Shown here one piece after another: positions 44,950 through 53,179 of a DNA stretch of 64,000 nt. A program made the position numbers and the translations under genes. The stretch's first letter is position 1. Every line of letters begins with the position of its first letter. Origin of the DNA: UBA7957 sp965222695 (GTDB lineage: Bacteria; Pseudomonadota; Gammaproteobacteria; Granulosicoccales; Granulosicoccaceae); contig OZ244967.1 of assembly GCA_965222695.1 (NCBI GenBank), positions 682,001-746,000 of the forward strand. Reading direction: 5' to 3'. The notes beneath the pieces were generated by a model. It made no database searches. It was given only the letters and a program-made list of their open reading frames with translations, and was not told the origin of the DNA.

Positions 44950-46851
44950 ATGGTATTTCGTCTCAAAGCCTACACGCGAATCGATCGTTTACCCCTGTTC
45001 CTGTTGTTAGCATCTGCAGCCATAGCCCTCACGGCCTGTGGCAGCGGTTCGGATTCCGGTGAATCCACCCGGGCTCAGGATGATGCTTACGATATCGCTG
45101 CGGGTGTCCTCAGCACATTCGTTGCGGGCAGCGGTGTGTTGGCGAACGATGCCGGCGATCAGCTTAAGGTCAGGCTTTTAACTCCCCCGGGCAAGGCTGT
45201 GCCGGGTTCATTTCAGTTGAATGAAGACGGTTCATTCAGTTATCAGGCCGAAACCGGAATCCGGCTCACCGATCAGTTTAGCTACCGGATCACGGGTGAA
45301 GATGAACAGAGTTCCGACGCCGCGGTTTCTCTCACCATTTACCCGGCGCCCGAGACGTTTGAAGACCGTTATTCGGTAGAACCGGGGAAAACCCTGTCGG
45401 TAGGATCCGGGCAGGGGGTTCTGAGCAACGATCAAAGTGAACGTGCACTCACTGCCGAGTTGGTCAAAGGCCCCGTTGCCGCATCGCAATTCCGTTTGAA
45501 CGCCGACGGATCCTTTACCTATACTGCCGGATTGGCCAGTACGGTCGATTCCTTCAGCTACAGGGTCAGCGATGGATTGCAGTCGAGCTCTGAAGAAACA
45601 GTATCGATCGAGGTCGGCACCGGTGAGTTTAGTGGACGCGACGACACTTTTACCCTGATATCCGGCAAGGCGCTGGTATTGAGCGGATTAGAGGGTATAT
45701 TGAAAAACGACTCTGGAGCCTTTGGTGATTTTACCGTCGACATGCAACGTTTGCCCGAGCATGCCATAGACTTCAGCCTGGCGGCGGACGGTTCCCTCGT
45801 CTACCGCACGGTGACAGAAACGGAAACCTCAGACTCTTTTTCCTATCGGGTGCTTAAGAACGGAGAAAATCACGGCCCGTACCGGGTCGCTCTAAATATT
45901 CAGCAACCGGGATTGTCGCAAGAGCCGCCCGGCGCCTTCGATCAGTGTACGGAATATGATTTTCGCCAATCCGCTTCCGGAACACTCAAGGTTCCGCAAA
46001 TCGCCAACCCCTCTTTCGAACTCATCAGCCAACCCAGGCTGGGCACCCTGACCGGATTCGATCCGGCCAGCGGGCAATTCAGTTACAGCCGGGACAGTAA
46101 TGCAAGGGGTCAGGACAGCTTCAGCTACAAGGTGTTTGACGAGAATCAGCAATATCTGGGTGATGCCAGCATGGAGTTGATCGCCGTTCCCTACAGGATT
46201 ATGCCGGTCGGTGATTCGATCACATCCGGGGTGGAGTTTTTTGATCCTGCCCTTGGAAGGGATACACCTTCATCGGATGTAAGGGTAGGGTACAGAAAAT
46301 TCCTCAAGGACAGCTTAAGTGCCAAGGGCTACTCCATCGATCTGGTCGGTTCCAAAAGCGAGGGGCAGAATGTCAGCGGTTTTTCCGATACCCAGCACAA
46401 CGGATATCCTGGGCGTGACGACGGTTTTGTGCGTGATGGAATCCTATCCTGGCTGAATGCTCAAAGTGCCGACATCATATTGCTGCATATCGGAACCAAT
46501 AATACAAAATCCAACCTGAACAATATCGTCTCGATTTTTAACAGCATCGACTCATGGGAGGAGACCAACAATACTCATACCACGGTCATGCTGGCGAAAA
46601 TTATCCGGCGAACCGATGACGGCAGCAAAGCTGATCGCATCCTGGTTTTTAACGACTTGATCGAGGATTTTGTGCCTTTGCGAAAAGACGCCGGTGACAG
46701 AGTCTATCAGGTTGATCAGTTTTCCGCGCTGGGAAACGGCGGGCTGCTCAGCGCCGACAAACTGCATCCGGGCTCCGAGGGTTACAGGGTCATGAGCGAT
46801 ACCTGGGAATCCCGTTTAGTGGCGACCGGGGTGTTGAAAAGATGCGATTAA
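44950..46851 (+). CDS. Surface lipoprotein with cadherin-like repeats and C-terminal SGNH hydrolase
   Basis: A 633-residue protein. Lipoprotein signal (ALTACGSGSD). Residues about 40-415 hold at least four repeats of about 90 residues, each with a GVLANDAG/GVLSNDQS/GILKNDSG-type turn and an F.Y...D..SFSYRV strand, the Ig/cadherin-like fold of bacterial adhesins (VCBS-type). The C-terminal domain (about 415-633) is an SGNH/GDSL hydrolase: MPVGDSITSGVEF (catalytic Ser), HIGTNNT (Asn block) and DKLHPGSEGY (Asp/His). It probably acts outside the cell on esters or acetylated polysaccharide. The fusion of adhesive repeats and esterase suggests surface glycan processing. Confidence 0.85.
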   Translation: MVFRLKAYTRIDRLPLFLLLASAAIALTACGSGSDSGESTRAQDDAYDIAAGVLSTFVAGSGVLANDAGDQLKVRLLTPPGKAVPGSFQLNEDGSFSYQAETGIRLTDQFSYRITGEDEQSSDAAVSLTIYPAPETFEDRYSVEPGKTLSVGSGQGVLSNDQSERALTAELVKGPVAASQFRLNADGSFTYTAGLASTVDSFSYRVSDGLQSSSEETVSIEVGTGEFSGRDDTFTLISGKALVLSGLEGILKNDSGAFGDFTVDMQRLPEHAIDFSLAADGSLVYRTVTETETSDSFSYRVLKNGENHGPYRVALNIQQPGLSQEPPGAFDQCTEYDFRQSASGTLKVPQIANPSFELISQPRLGTLTGFDPASGQFSYSRDSNARGQDSFSYKVFDENQQYLGDASMELIAVPYRIMPVGDSITSGVEFFDPALGRDTPSSDVRVGYRKFLKDSLSAKGYSIDLVGSKSEGQNVSGFSDTQHNGYPGRDDGFVRDGILSWLNAQSADIILLHIGTNNTKSNLNNIVSIFNSIDSWEETNNTHTTVMLAKIIRRTDDGSKADRILVFNDLIEDFVPLRKDAGDRVYQVDQFSALGNGGLLSADKLHPGSEGYRVMSDTWESRLVATGVLKRCD

Positions 46852-46863
46852 CGGCTTGGTCCG

Positions 46864-47082
46864 TCAGGCATCGATATCGGGAATCAGCAAATTTTCCAGC
46901 ATGGCGATCTCGTCTTTAAGCTTCAGCTTCCGCGCCTTTAACCGCCGGATCTGCAATTGGTCGAATGCCCCCTGACCGGTCATAATCTCTATGACTCGAT
47001 CCAGGTCGCGATGCTCAAGCTTCAGTTGCCCGAGTCTGAGCTCATAATGGCGAATCTCTTCGTCTGTCAGTTGTATCGACAT
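46864..47082 (-). CDS. DUF465/YdcH-like small protein
   Basis: A 72-residue helical hairpin. The family pattern is clear: LEHRDLDRVIEIM ... FDQLQIRRLKARKLKLKDEIAML. The function is unknown; members are small cytoplasmic coiled-coil proteins. It lies 6 bp downstream of glpE on the same strand, so the two are co-transcribed. Confidence 0.88.
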   Translation of the reverse strand: MSIQLTDEEIRHYELRLGQLKLEHRDLDRVIEIMTGQGAFDQLQIRRLKARKLKLKDEIAMLENLLIPDIDA

Positions 47083-47088
47083 AGAGTG

Positions 47089-47409
47089 CTAGCGTTCAAT
47101 TTGGTCCGGAAAAAGTAAACTCCAGCCGCTAAAACCGCCATCCAGACTGTAGACATTCTTAAAACCGTGCTGTGCAAAAAAAGAAGCTCCCGATTGACTC
47201 ATATTGCCATGATAACAGCATACTATCACCGGGGTCCCGCAATCCGTACTGTCAATAAATTGTTGGACATTGCTGCTGTCGATCTTTTGTGCTCCGGGAA
47301 TATGGCCCCTGCGGAAACTGCGCTCGTCGCGTATATCCGCCACCACCGCAGTGGCTTCATCAAGCAGTTTTTTAGCCTCGTTTGCCGATAAACGGTCAAA
47401 TAAATACAT
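47089..47409 (-). CDS. glpE: Thiosulfate sulfurtransferase GlpE (rhodanese)
   Basis: A 106-residue single-domain rhodanese, the length of E. coli GlpE. The active-site loop is CCYHGNMSQS, with the catalytic Cys second in the pair. The N-terminal VVADIRDERSFRRGHIPGA and C-terminal VYSLDGGFSGW blocks are typical. It transfers sulfane sulfur from thiosulfate to cyanide or thioredoxin. It is the first gene of a pair with a DUF465 protein. Confidence 0.92.
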   Translation of the reverse strand: MYLFDRLSANEAKKLLDEATAVVADIRDERSFRRGHIPGAQKIDSSNVQQFIDSTDCGTPVIVCCYHGNMSQSGASFFAQHGFKNVYSLDGGFSGWSLLFPDQIER

Positions 47410-47609
47410 TAGAATTTACCTTAATAAAAACATGTAACTATTTTGTAAACATGCAATTTATTTATACTATGAGACAGCTAAGAAACGCCTGTCTGTGCTG
47501 AAACGGATGCAGGCAGATCGCTAAGCCTATGAATAAAAATCGCGCATGATAGTGGAATTCTTTATTTTTGTCGTCACCTTTGTAAGCTGGATCAAGGGGA
47601 TTTGTCAGC

Positions 47610-48704
47610 ATGCCGGCCAGAAATAAAACCCGAGCAATAGGAAGTCACACCGATCAACAGCGGGATTGGGCGGCTGAGTTCCGGGCACTGCCGAGAACTA
47701 ATCCCGGGGCGTTGGGGAAGACGAAAATCCGCCTGGATCCGCATGATTTTCAGGTCAGCGAGATTCTCGGATTCGATCCGGACGGTCAGGGAGAACATCT
47801 TTTTCTGCAAATCCGCAAAACGGGACGCAATACCACGGACGTCGTCAGGTGGTTGGCCTCGGATACCGGCGTGAAGGAGCGGGATGTAGGCTATTGCGGC
47901 CTGAAAGATAAACACGCGGTCAGTACACAATGGTTCAGCGTTTATCTTCCCGGCAGAGAGATTCAGAAAGTAATCCCGCAACAGGGCTTTGAAATCCTCA
48001 AACAAACCCGGCATGGCAAAAAACTCAAGCGTGGTGCTCATCGGGCCAATCGGTTTAAACTGACGCTGCGCTCATGTACCGCGGACCGGAGCCTATGGGA
48101 GCAACGGCTGCAACAAATCCGCCGACACGGATTTGCCAATTATTTCGGCGAGCAGCGATTCGGGCGACGGTTCTTAAACCTCGATCGCGCCGCCGATCTG
48201 TTCGAAGGCCATTTGAAGCGGCCCAGGCGGCAGCAAAAATCGCTGTATTTATCCGCCGCCAGATCCTGGCTGTTCAATCAGGTCTGCGCCGCGCGTATTT
48301 TGAATTCAACGTGGAACCGGGCAATCAGCGGTGAACGCCTTGTACTCGACGGCAGCGGGAGTTACTTTGTGTCGACTGAAGAGGGCGATGTTTCGGATCG
48401 GCTCGCGACACTGGATATACACTGCAGCGGTCCCTTATGGGGAAGGGTGGCGGAAGCGAATGCTGATGACCAACTGTACCGGACGGAGAAAACAATATTA
48501 CAGGCCGAGTGTTTGTTCCGGCGAGGTTTGGAAGACGCCGGATTAAAATGGGAGCGCAGAGCGCTAAGGGCCGTGGCTCACGAACTGGAGTGGCGGTGGC
48601 AGGATCAGGCAACGCTTGAATTGGGTTTTCGATTGACGCGGGGGTGTTTTGCCACGTCCTTGCTACGGGAAATCGCGGATTATACGACAGGAGACAGCCA
48701 ATGA
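47610..48704 (+). CDS. truD: tRNA pseudouridine(13) synthase
   Basis: A 364-residue TruD that modifies U13 in the D-loop of tRNA-Glu. The catalytic segment is VGYCGLKDKHAVSTQWFSV with Asp100. RHGFANYFGEQRFGR is the second family block, with the TRUD insertion domain between. It ends with DLEWRW-like HELEWRWQ and LTRGCFATSLLREI. ATGA overlap with djlA means coupled translation. Confidence 0.95.
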   Translation: MPARNKTRAIGSHTDQQRDWAAEFRALPRTNPGALGKTKIRLDPHDFQVSEILGFDPDGQGEHLFLQIRKTGRNTTDVVRWLASDTGVKERDVGYCGLKDKHAVSTQWFSVYLPGREIQKVIPQQGFEILKQTRHGKKLKRGAHRANRFKLTLRSCTADRSLWEQRLQQIRRHGFANYFGEQRFGRRFLNLDRAADLFEGHLKRPRRQQKSLYLSAARSWLFNQVCAARILNSTWNRAISGERLVLDGSGSYFVSTEEGDVSDRLATLDIHCSGPLWGRVAEANADDQLYRTEKTILQAECLFRRGLEDAGLKWERRALRAVAHELEWRWQDQATLELGFRLTRGCFATSLLREIADYTTGDSQ

Positions 48705-49537
48705 GTTGGTGGGGAAAGCTGCTGGGAGGAACTTTCGGATTTGCGCTGGGCGGCCCGCTGGGTGCTCTGATCGGCGCAGCCCTGGGGCATAACTTCGATA
48801 GAGGGATGAGTCAATTTGCTCAAGAGCAATCCTCCGATTCCTATCGCGGCGACAGCGAACGCATTCAATTGGCGTTTTTCACCGCAACCTTTTCCGTGAT
48901 GGGGCATGTCGCCAAAGCCGACGGCAACGTCTCCCGCAACGAGATCAAACACGCCGAAGCCGTAATGTCCCAGATGCAGCTCAATAGCGATATGCGCCGC
49001 GCCGCCATCAATCTGTTCAATGAAGGGAAAAAGCCCGAGTTTGATCTGGAGGCGGTCATCGCACAGTTCAAAAAGGAAGCCGGCCGCAAGATTAACCTGT
49101 ACCGCATGTTTCTCGAAATCCAGATTCAGGCGGCCTACGCCGACGGAGCCATGCACAGGCGGGAGCGCACCGTTTTGCTCAGGGTAAGCAGTTTGCTGGG
49201 TTTTCCGGAATTCGTATTCCGCCAACTGGAATCGCTGGTCAAAGCCAGCATGGGAATAGGCGGCGCCCGGCAGCAATATGACGGAGGACGAAGCAGGGCG
49301 CGGGACCGGCACACAAATGCCCGCCTGACACTGACCGAAGCTTACACCATACTGGGTGTCGCGGCATCCAGTTCGGCGGCCGATGTCAAGCGCGCCTATC
49401 GGCGTTTAATCAGCCAGCATCATCCGGATAAGCTCGTGGCAAAAGGCCTGCCGGAACAGATGATCAAACTGGCGAATGAAAAAACCGCCCAGGTTTCCAA
49501 GGCCTACGATGTGATTAAAGAGGCCAAGGGTTGGTAA
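48701..49537 (+). CDS. djlA: Co-chaperone DjlA
   Basis: A 278-residue type III J protein. Residues 1-30 are a glycine-rich membrane segment (GGTFGFALGGPLGALIGAALGHNFDRGM). The middle is a TerB-like helical domain (about 55-180). The C-terminal J domain (about 210-278) has YRRLISQHHPDKLVAKGLP with HPD. It works with DnaK. ATG 48701 is preceded by AGGAGA and overlaps the truD stop; the frame open from 48644 is inside truD. Confidence 0.95.
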   Translation: MSWWGKLLGGTFGFALGGPLGALIGAALGHNFDRGMSQFAQEQSSDSYRGDSERIQLAFFTATFSVMGHVAKADGNVSRNEIKHAEAVMSQMQLNSDMRRAAINLFNEGKKPEFDLEAVIAQFKKEAGRKINLYRMFLEIQIQAAYADGAMHRRERTVLLRVSSLLGFPEFVFRQLESLVKASMGIGGARQQYDGGRSRARDRHTNARLTLTEAYTILGVAASSSAADVKRAYRRLISQHHPDKLVAKGLPEQMIKLANEKTAQVSKAYDVIKEAKGW

Positions 49538-49552
49538 TCATTGCGGCCCCCC

Positions 49553-49625
49553 TGTAGGAGCTTGCCCTGCAAGCGAAACTCCCCCCTCCCCAGAACCCTT
49601 ATCGCGAGGAAGCCTCGCTCCTACA
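49553..49625. repeat. REP doublet (REPIN-like)
   Basis: TGTAGGAGCTTGCCCTGCAAGCGA reads inward from 49553, and the inverse TGTAGGAGCGAGGCTTCCTCGCGA reads inward from 49625 on the minus strand. Each half has its own stem, and the two together form a 73-bp hairpin. The sequence is the same type as the Pseudomonas TGTAGGAGCGAGGC REP family. It follows the djlA stop by 15 bp and may act as terminator. No RAYT transposase is in the window. Confidence 0.8.
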
Positions 49626-49644
49626 ATCTTCTTTTGCACAGTCG

Positions 49645-49666
49645 TGGGAGATTGCCCTGCAGGCGA
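49645..49666. repeat. Third, diverged REP
   Basis: TGGGAGATTGCCCTGCAGGCGA is a REP-like single, related to the left half of the doublet at 49553-49625 but with several changes. Confidence 0.6.
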
Positions 49667-49703
49667 TACGCCTGGGGTTTATTGCAAATAAAAGGTCCTT
49701 TTA

Positions 49704-50633
49704 TCATATTCTCCGCGGTAATAAATCCGAATTAGAAAGTTGAATACTGCAACCCGGTGTGATGATGATCGCTGTAAGCACCATAGCTGCTGCGATCGGT
49801 TGCAGCGATCCGATAGTTTCCCCGAATGCCAGCCAGCTGATCAGAAACATCGTCGGTAACTCCACGCTGCCGGCAATAGCGGTTTTCGCGGCGCCGATCC
49901 GGGGTGCGCTGATTACATACAGCAGTTGCGGGATAAAAGCGGTGACGACGGCTATACCAATGATCATCCACCATCCCGCGGCCGATGCGGGTAGCAACTG
50001 TTCGGATTCAAGCGGCGCGATCAAGGGCAGCAATCCTAAAACCGCTCCGAGTGACAGGCTTGCTATCCGGGATAGGGGTGAAATACCGATGAGTTTTCTT
50101 GCAATAATGTTTATTGCAAACCCGAATGTGACCGGCGCCGTCAAGGCGATCAGAAGTGCAAGCTTCCACTCAGTTCCGACAGCCGCGGGTGTCATTGCGA
50201 TCGCCGCTGCCGCAACGACTGTCACGCCCGCAATAATCGAAGCTGAACCTGGTCGTTGTCGAAACCAGATCCACGCAATCAACATCGTGAACAGTGGGTA
50301 TGTCATGTAAAGGACGCCGACCGTCGAAACGGGCACGGTCTCAATCGCTTTGACGTATCCTGTCCAGCCTATACCCATCGCCGCGCCACTCAGAATTCCC
50401 CAGATTGTCTTTGGCCAGCTGTTCCGTCGAATCGTGAGAAATGGCAACATTGCAACACAGACCAGTAGATATCGGTAAAAGGCAACCGCCGGCGCGGCCA
50501 TTCCGGCATCGGTTAAGTTCTTTGAAAAATATGGAACCATACCGAAACCGATTGCCGCCAGCACGGCAGCGAAGGTTGCTGCCCTGTAGTCAGCGAAGAT
50601 TCGAAGAGTTGTGAAGCCCTTTGGCTCGGACAT
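49704..50633 (-). CDS. EamA/DMT family transporter
   Basis: A 309-residue inner-membrane protein with ten helices in two EamA repeats. The first begins FAAVLAAIGFGMVPYFSKNL, the second near GFAINIIARKLIGISPLSRI. Conserved TYPLFTMLIAWIWFRQRP and VELPTMFLISWLAFGETIG mark the repeat ends. The family exports amino acids or other metabolites. It lies 38 bp downstream of the two YqfO-like genes on the same strand, and a LysR regulator is divergent, so these four form a likely unit. The substrate is unknown. Confidence 0.9.
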   Translation of the reverse strand: MSEPKGFTTLRIFADYRAATFAAVLAAIGFGMVPYFSKNLTDAGMAAPAVAFYRYLLVCVAMLPFLTIRRNSWPKTIWGILSGAAMGIGWTGYVKAIETVPVSTVGVLYMTYPLFTMLIAWIWFRQRPGSASIIAGVTVVAAAAIAMTPAAVGTEWKLALLIALTAPVTFGFAINIIARKLIGISPLSRIASLSLGAVLGLLPLIAPLESEQLLPASAAGWWMIIGIAVVTAFIPQLLYVISAPRIGAAKTAIAGSVELPTMFLISWLAFGETIGSLQPIAAAMVLTAIIITPGCSIQLSNSDLLPRRI

Positions 50634-50671
50634 TGGTGTACCTCATTTTCGCGGCCGGTTTATCTCGTTTT

Positions 50672-51145
50672 TCACTGACTGGATGGCGAGTTGTGCGGTT
50701 TAGACAGGCCGCGACTGTTGTTCCACCACCGATTCGGGTTATGGCTTTTCGGATCGTAATCAGCGCGGCTTGCCCAGTCTTCGCGAAGGAAAATGACCGG
50801 TTCCTCATAGTGGTGCACATACAAGATCGCATCCATGACCTTTGCAAGCACCTGAAGGTCACGTTCTACGGAGATCTTCAATTCAACCATCGGATAGGTT
50901 TCCGCTTTGCCTTTGACAAAGCCTTCAAGGTGCGTGCTCGTCGTCGAGTGATCTTGCGGCTGAGCTGTCTCCATGCCGACGGCTGAGATGCTGGCGTTAC
51001 GTTGATAGCGACCGTAACTCAGCGGATGCACTGCCATAACGGCATCTAAAATCTTGTCGGTGTCCGGCGGCACGGTTTGAATTTCCAGTGTCCATACAGG
51101 AACAAACCTACCCGATTGAGCTTTGTATTGTGTTAGATCGCTCAT
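50672..51145 (-). CDS. Stand-alone NIF3/YqfO-C-terminal-like (CutA/PII-fold) domain protein, second copy
   Basis: A 157-residue protein with start at ATG 51145 (the frame is open further upstream inside the first copy). It has the beta-alpha-beta pattern of the CutA/PII-like insert of NIF3/YqfO proteins: FVPVWTLEIQTVPPDTDKILDAVMAVHPLSYGRYQRN at the front and ISVERDLQVLAKVMDAILYVHHYEEPVIFLREDW near the end, where H.YEEP is the diagnostic motif. It lacks the catalytic NIF3 domains. It is a paralogue of the gene 14 bp upstream: both close with D/HNPNRYW/WWN. Substrate-binding or regulatory role; inference only. Confidence 0.65.
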   Translation of the reverse strand: MSDLTQYKAQSGRFVPVWTLEIQTVPPDTDKILDAVMAVHPLSYGRYQRNASISAVGMETAQPQDHSTTSTHLEGFVKGKAETYPMVELKISVERDLQVLAKVMDAILYVHHYEEPVIFLREDWASRADYDPKSHNPNRWWNNSRGLSKPHNSPSSQ

Positions 51146-51159
51146 GGTAGGCAATACCT

Positions 51160-51618
51160 TCAATCGACCGCATCGCCGTGAAGTTGGTCCGCGTCCGGCC
51201 GGTTCCAATAGCGGTTGGGATTATCCTTATCGTCGAGGAGTTTGGAGCGACACCCCCAGACGTCTTTGACTCGGATCGTGGGTTCTTCATTGACATGAAC
51301 CGCGAAGATGACATCAAAGGCCTTACTGAGCAGTTCGCGATCAGGAGGTATTGAAAAGACGATTTGCGAGGCGGGTGTCTGTTGAACAGTACCTTCGGCG
51401 CCGGCGTGTGAACCCTCAAGTGCGCGGAATCGCTGATAGCCATTTTCGCGCACAAACATGCAGTTATCGTAAGGGCCCTGGACGAGCGGCAGTTCCCTGC
51501 CGAGCGCTTCCAGTACCGGCGGGACACCACCTGTGGGTGTATCGACCGTGATAAGCCATTCTCTTTCCAGGGTGGCAGGTGTCATGTCGAATCCATCGAG
51601 TTCGTGGTTAATAGTCAT
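51160..51618 (-). CDS. Stand-alone NIF3/YqfO-C-terminal-like (CutA/PII-fold) domain protein, first copy
   Basis: A 152-residue protein preceded by AGGAGA. Segments VLEALGRELPLVQGPYDNCMFVRENGYQRFRALEGSHAG and IPPDRELLSKAFDVIFAVHVNEEPTIRVKDVW follow the YqfO insert pattern (GxYDxCxFxxxGxxRFxxLEGxxAxxG ... VPxxxLxxVxxAxxxxHPYEEPxxDV). The H.YEEP histidine motif is HVNEEP here. It ends DNPNRYWN like its neighbour. No membrane segment. This is the first gene of the operon with the second copy and the EamA transporter. The function is unknown. Confidence 0.65.
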   Translation of the reverse strand: MTINHELDGFDMTPATLEREWLITVDTPTGGVPPVLEALGRELPLVQGPYDNCMFVRENGYQRFRALEGSHAGAEGTVQQTPASQIVFSIPPDRELLSKAFDVIFAVHVNEEPTIRVKDVWGCRSKLLDDKDNPNRYWNRPDADQLHGDAVD

Positions 51619-51735
51619 AGTGGTTCTCCTCGCGTTGCGCGTTGTTATTTATTCAGCTATTTGTGATTTGATAGTATAGTGAGATAAAACACCGTGCAGA
51701 AGCACGTTTTTTATGGTCAGATATTCTTTATACGT

Positions 51736-52650
51736 ATGCCTAATTTAATCCGCCGATTACCCCCGCTCGGCACTCTCGCCGTTTTTGAGGCAGCTTTCCG
51801 TCACCAGAGCTTTACACGCGCGGCGGACGAACTCGCGCTTACCCAGGCGAGCGTGAGTCGCCGGATTCGACAGCTTGAAGCCAATCTGGATGTTCGCCTG
51901 TTTGAGCGGCGGCGCTATGATGTTGTCCCCACGGCGGATGGTGAAACTTTTGCGGCGACGGTTCGATTGTCGCTGAGTGAACTCGCCGCAGCGGCGGATC
52001 GGCTGCGTGCACGTGGCTCGGGAACCGACCGTTTTACGATCTATTCAGATATCTCAATGTCCGGCTCGCTCATTGCGCCCTGCCTGGGTGAGTTTCAACG
52101 TCTCTACCCGGACCTTCAGGTCAGGGTGTTATCATCCTATGAACCCATTGAATCGGTCAGTGAAGACTTTGATATTGGTTTACAGATCGGTCGTTGGGCT
52201 GAAGACCGGTTTGAGATTGAACCGATCGCGGACGATGCTATTTTTCCGGTCTGTTCTCCGGAGTTTGCCGCGCGACTGCCATCGCCCCTGGGTCCGGTTG
52301 AGATCGCCAAACAACCATTGCTACACCTGGAAGATGTCGGGCGCGATTGGCCTGACTGGCGCAACTTTCTGGCACTGTTTCGACTGAAAGAGCCTAAGCC
52401 AATCGAGGGGCTGGTATTCAGTTCATATCAAATTTGCCTGGATGTCGCCGAGAAAGGCGAAGGTATAGCCTTAGGGTGGGCCCGAACAGTTCAGCATCGA
52501 TTGGACGCGGGAAAGCTGGTCCGCATCCGGGGAATGACAATGCCTCTACCCGACAGCATCAACGTCTATCGTGCAAGACGTTCAAAGCCTAACCCGATAG
52601 CAAATCGGTTTATTGAACTCCTTCGCAGTCATATTGAACCCGTGGATTGA
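51736..52650 (+). CDS. LysR-type transcriptional regulator
   Basis: A 304-residue LTTR. The N-terminal winged helix is PPLGTLAVFEAAFRHQSFTRAADELALTQASVSRRIRQLEANL. The effector domain (about 95-300) is of the GcvA type, with FDIGLQIGR and a C-terminal GEGIALGW. It diverges from the YqfO-like/EamA genes across a 117-bp gap, so it probably controls them. The effector may be the transported compound. ATG 51736 gives the standard N-terminus. Confidence 0.92.
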   Translation: MPNLIRRLPPLGTLAVFEAAFRHQSFTRAADELALTQASVSRRIRQLEANLDVRLFERRRYDVVPTADGETFAATVRLSLSELAAAADRLRARGSGTDRFTIYSDISMSGSLIAPCLGEFQRLYPDLQVRVLSSYEPIESVSEDFDIGLQIGRWAEDRFEIEPIADDAIFPVCSPEFAARLPSPLGPVEIAKQPLLHLEDVGRDWPDWRNFLALFRLKEPKPIEGLVFSSYQICLDVAEKGEGIALGWARTVQHRLDAGKLVRIRGMTMPLPDSINVYRARRSKPNPIANRFIELLRSHIEPVD

Positions 52651-52701
52651 AGGTGTATTGGGAGATTGGAAAAATCAACTTGTAATGTTGTGGGCATATA
52701 G

Positions 52702-53139
52702 ATGAAGACCAAGGTTGCAATAAAAGGTGGATGTTTATGCGGTAGAATTCGTTATGAAATCACTGGCCCCCTCCTTGATGCGGACCACTGCCATTGTTCT
52801 ATGTGCAGGCGGCAGCATGGTGCGGCATTTTCGACTTATGCGGAATTCAATCCGGGCGACTTTAGATGGATCTCAGGAGAGGACCATGTAAAAGTATACG
52901 AAACGATAACAGGGGCCGGGTGGTGTTTTTGCAGCGAGTGTGGCTCGACTCTGGCAGGAACCGAAAAAGGCAGGATCACCACGGTAACGCTAGGTACGAT
53001 AGAGGGGGATCCTGGAATAAAGCCAGAGTCACATATCTTCGTCGGTTCCAAGGCCCAATGGCATGAAATAAATGATGACCTCCCGCAATTCGAAGAAAGG
53101 CCGCCTGACACTTGGAAACCACCGGGCAAAGCTTCCTGA
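52702..53139 (+). CDS. GFA-family (glutathione-dependent formaldehyde-activating-like) zinc protein
   Basis: A 145-residue Mss4-like fold protein. Zinc-site cysteines: GGCLCGRIRYEI, HCHCSMCRRQHG, and CFCSECGSTL. The pattern is standard for GFA/CENP-V-type proteins. Most members have no proven formaldehyde activity. It follows lysR by 51 bp in the same direction and may be co-transcribed or independent. Confidence 0.92.
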   Translation: MKTKVAIKGGCLCGRIRYEITGPLLDADHCHCSMCRRQHGAAFSTYAEFNPGDFRWISGEDHVKVYETITGAGWCFCSECGSTLAGTEKGRITTVTLGTIEGDPGIKPESHIFVGSKAQWHEINDDLPQFEERPPDTWKPPGKAS

Positions 53140-53179
53140 CAGTGGCAACTCACAATCCCGGACAAAAGCAAACGCGTTA

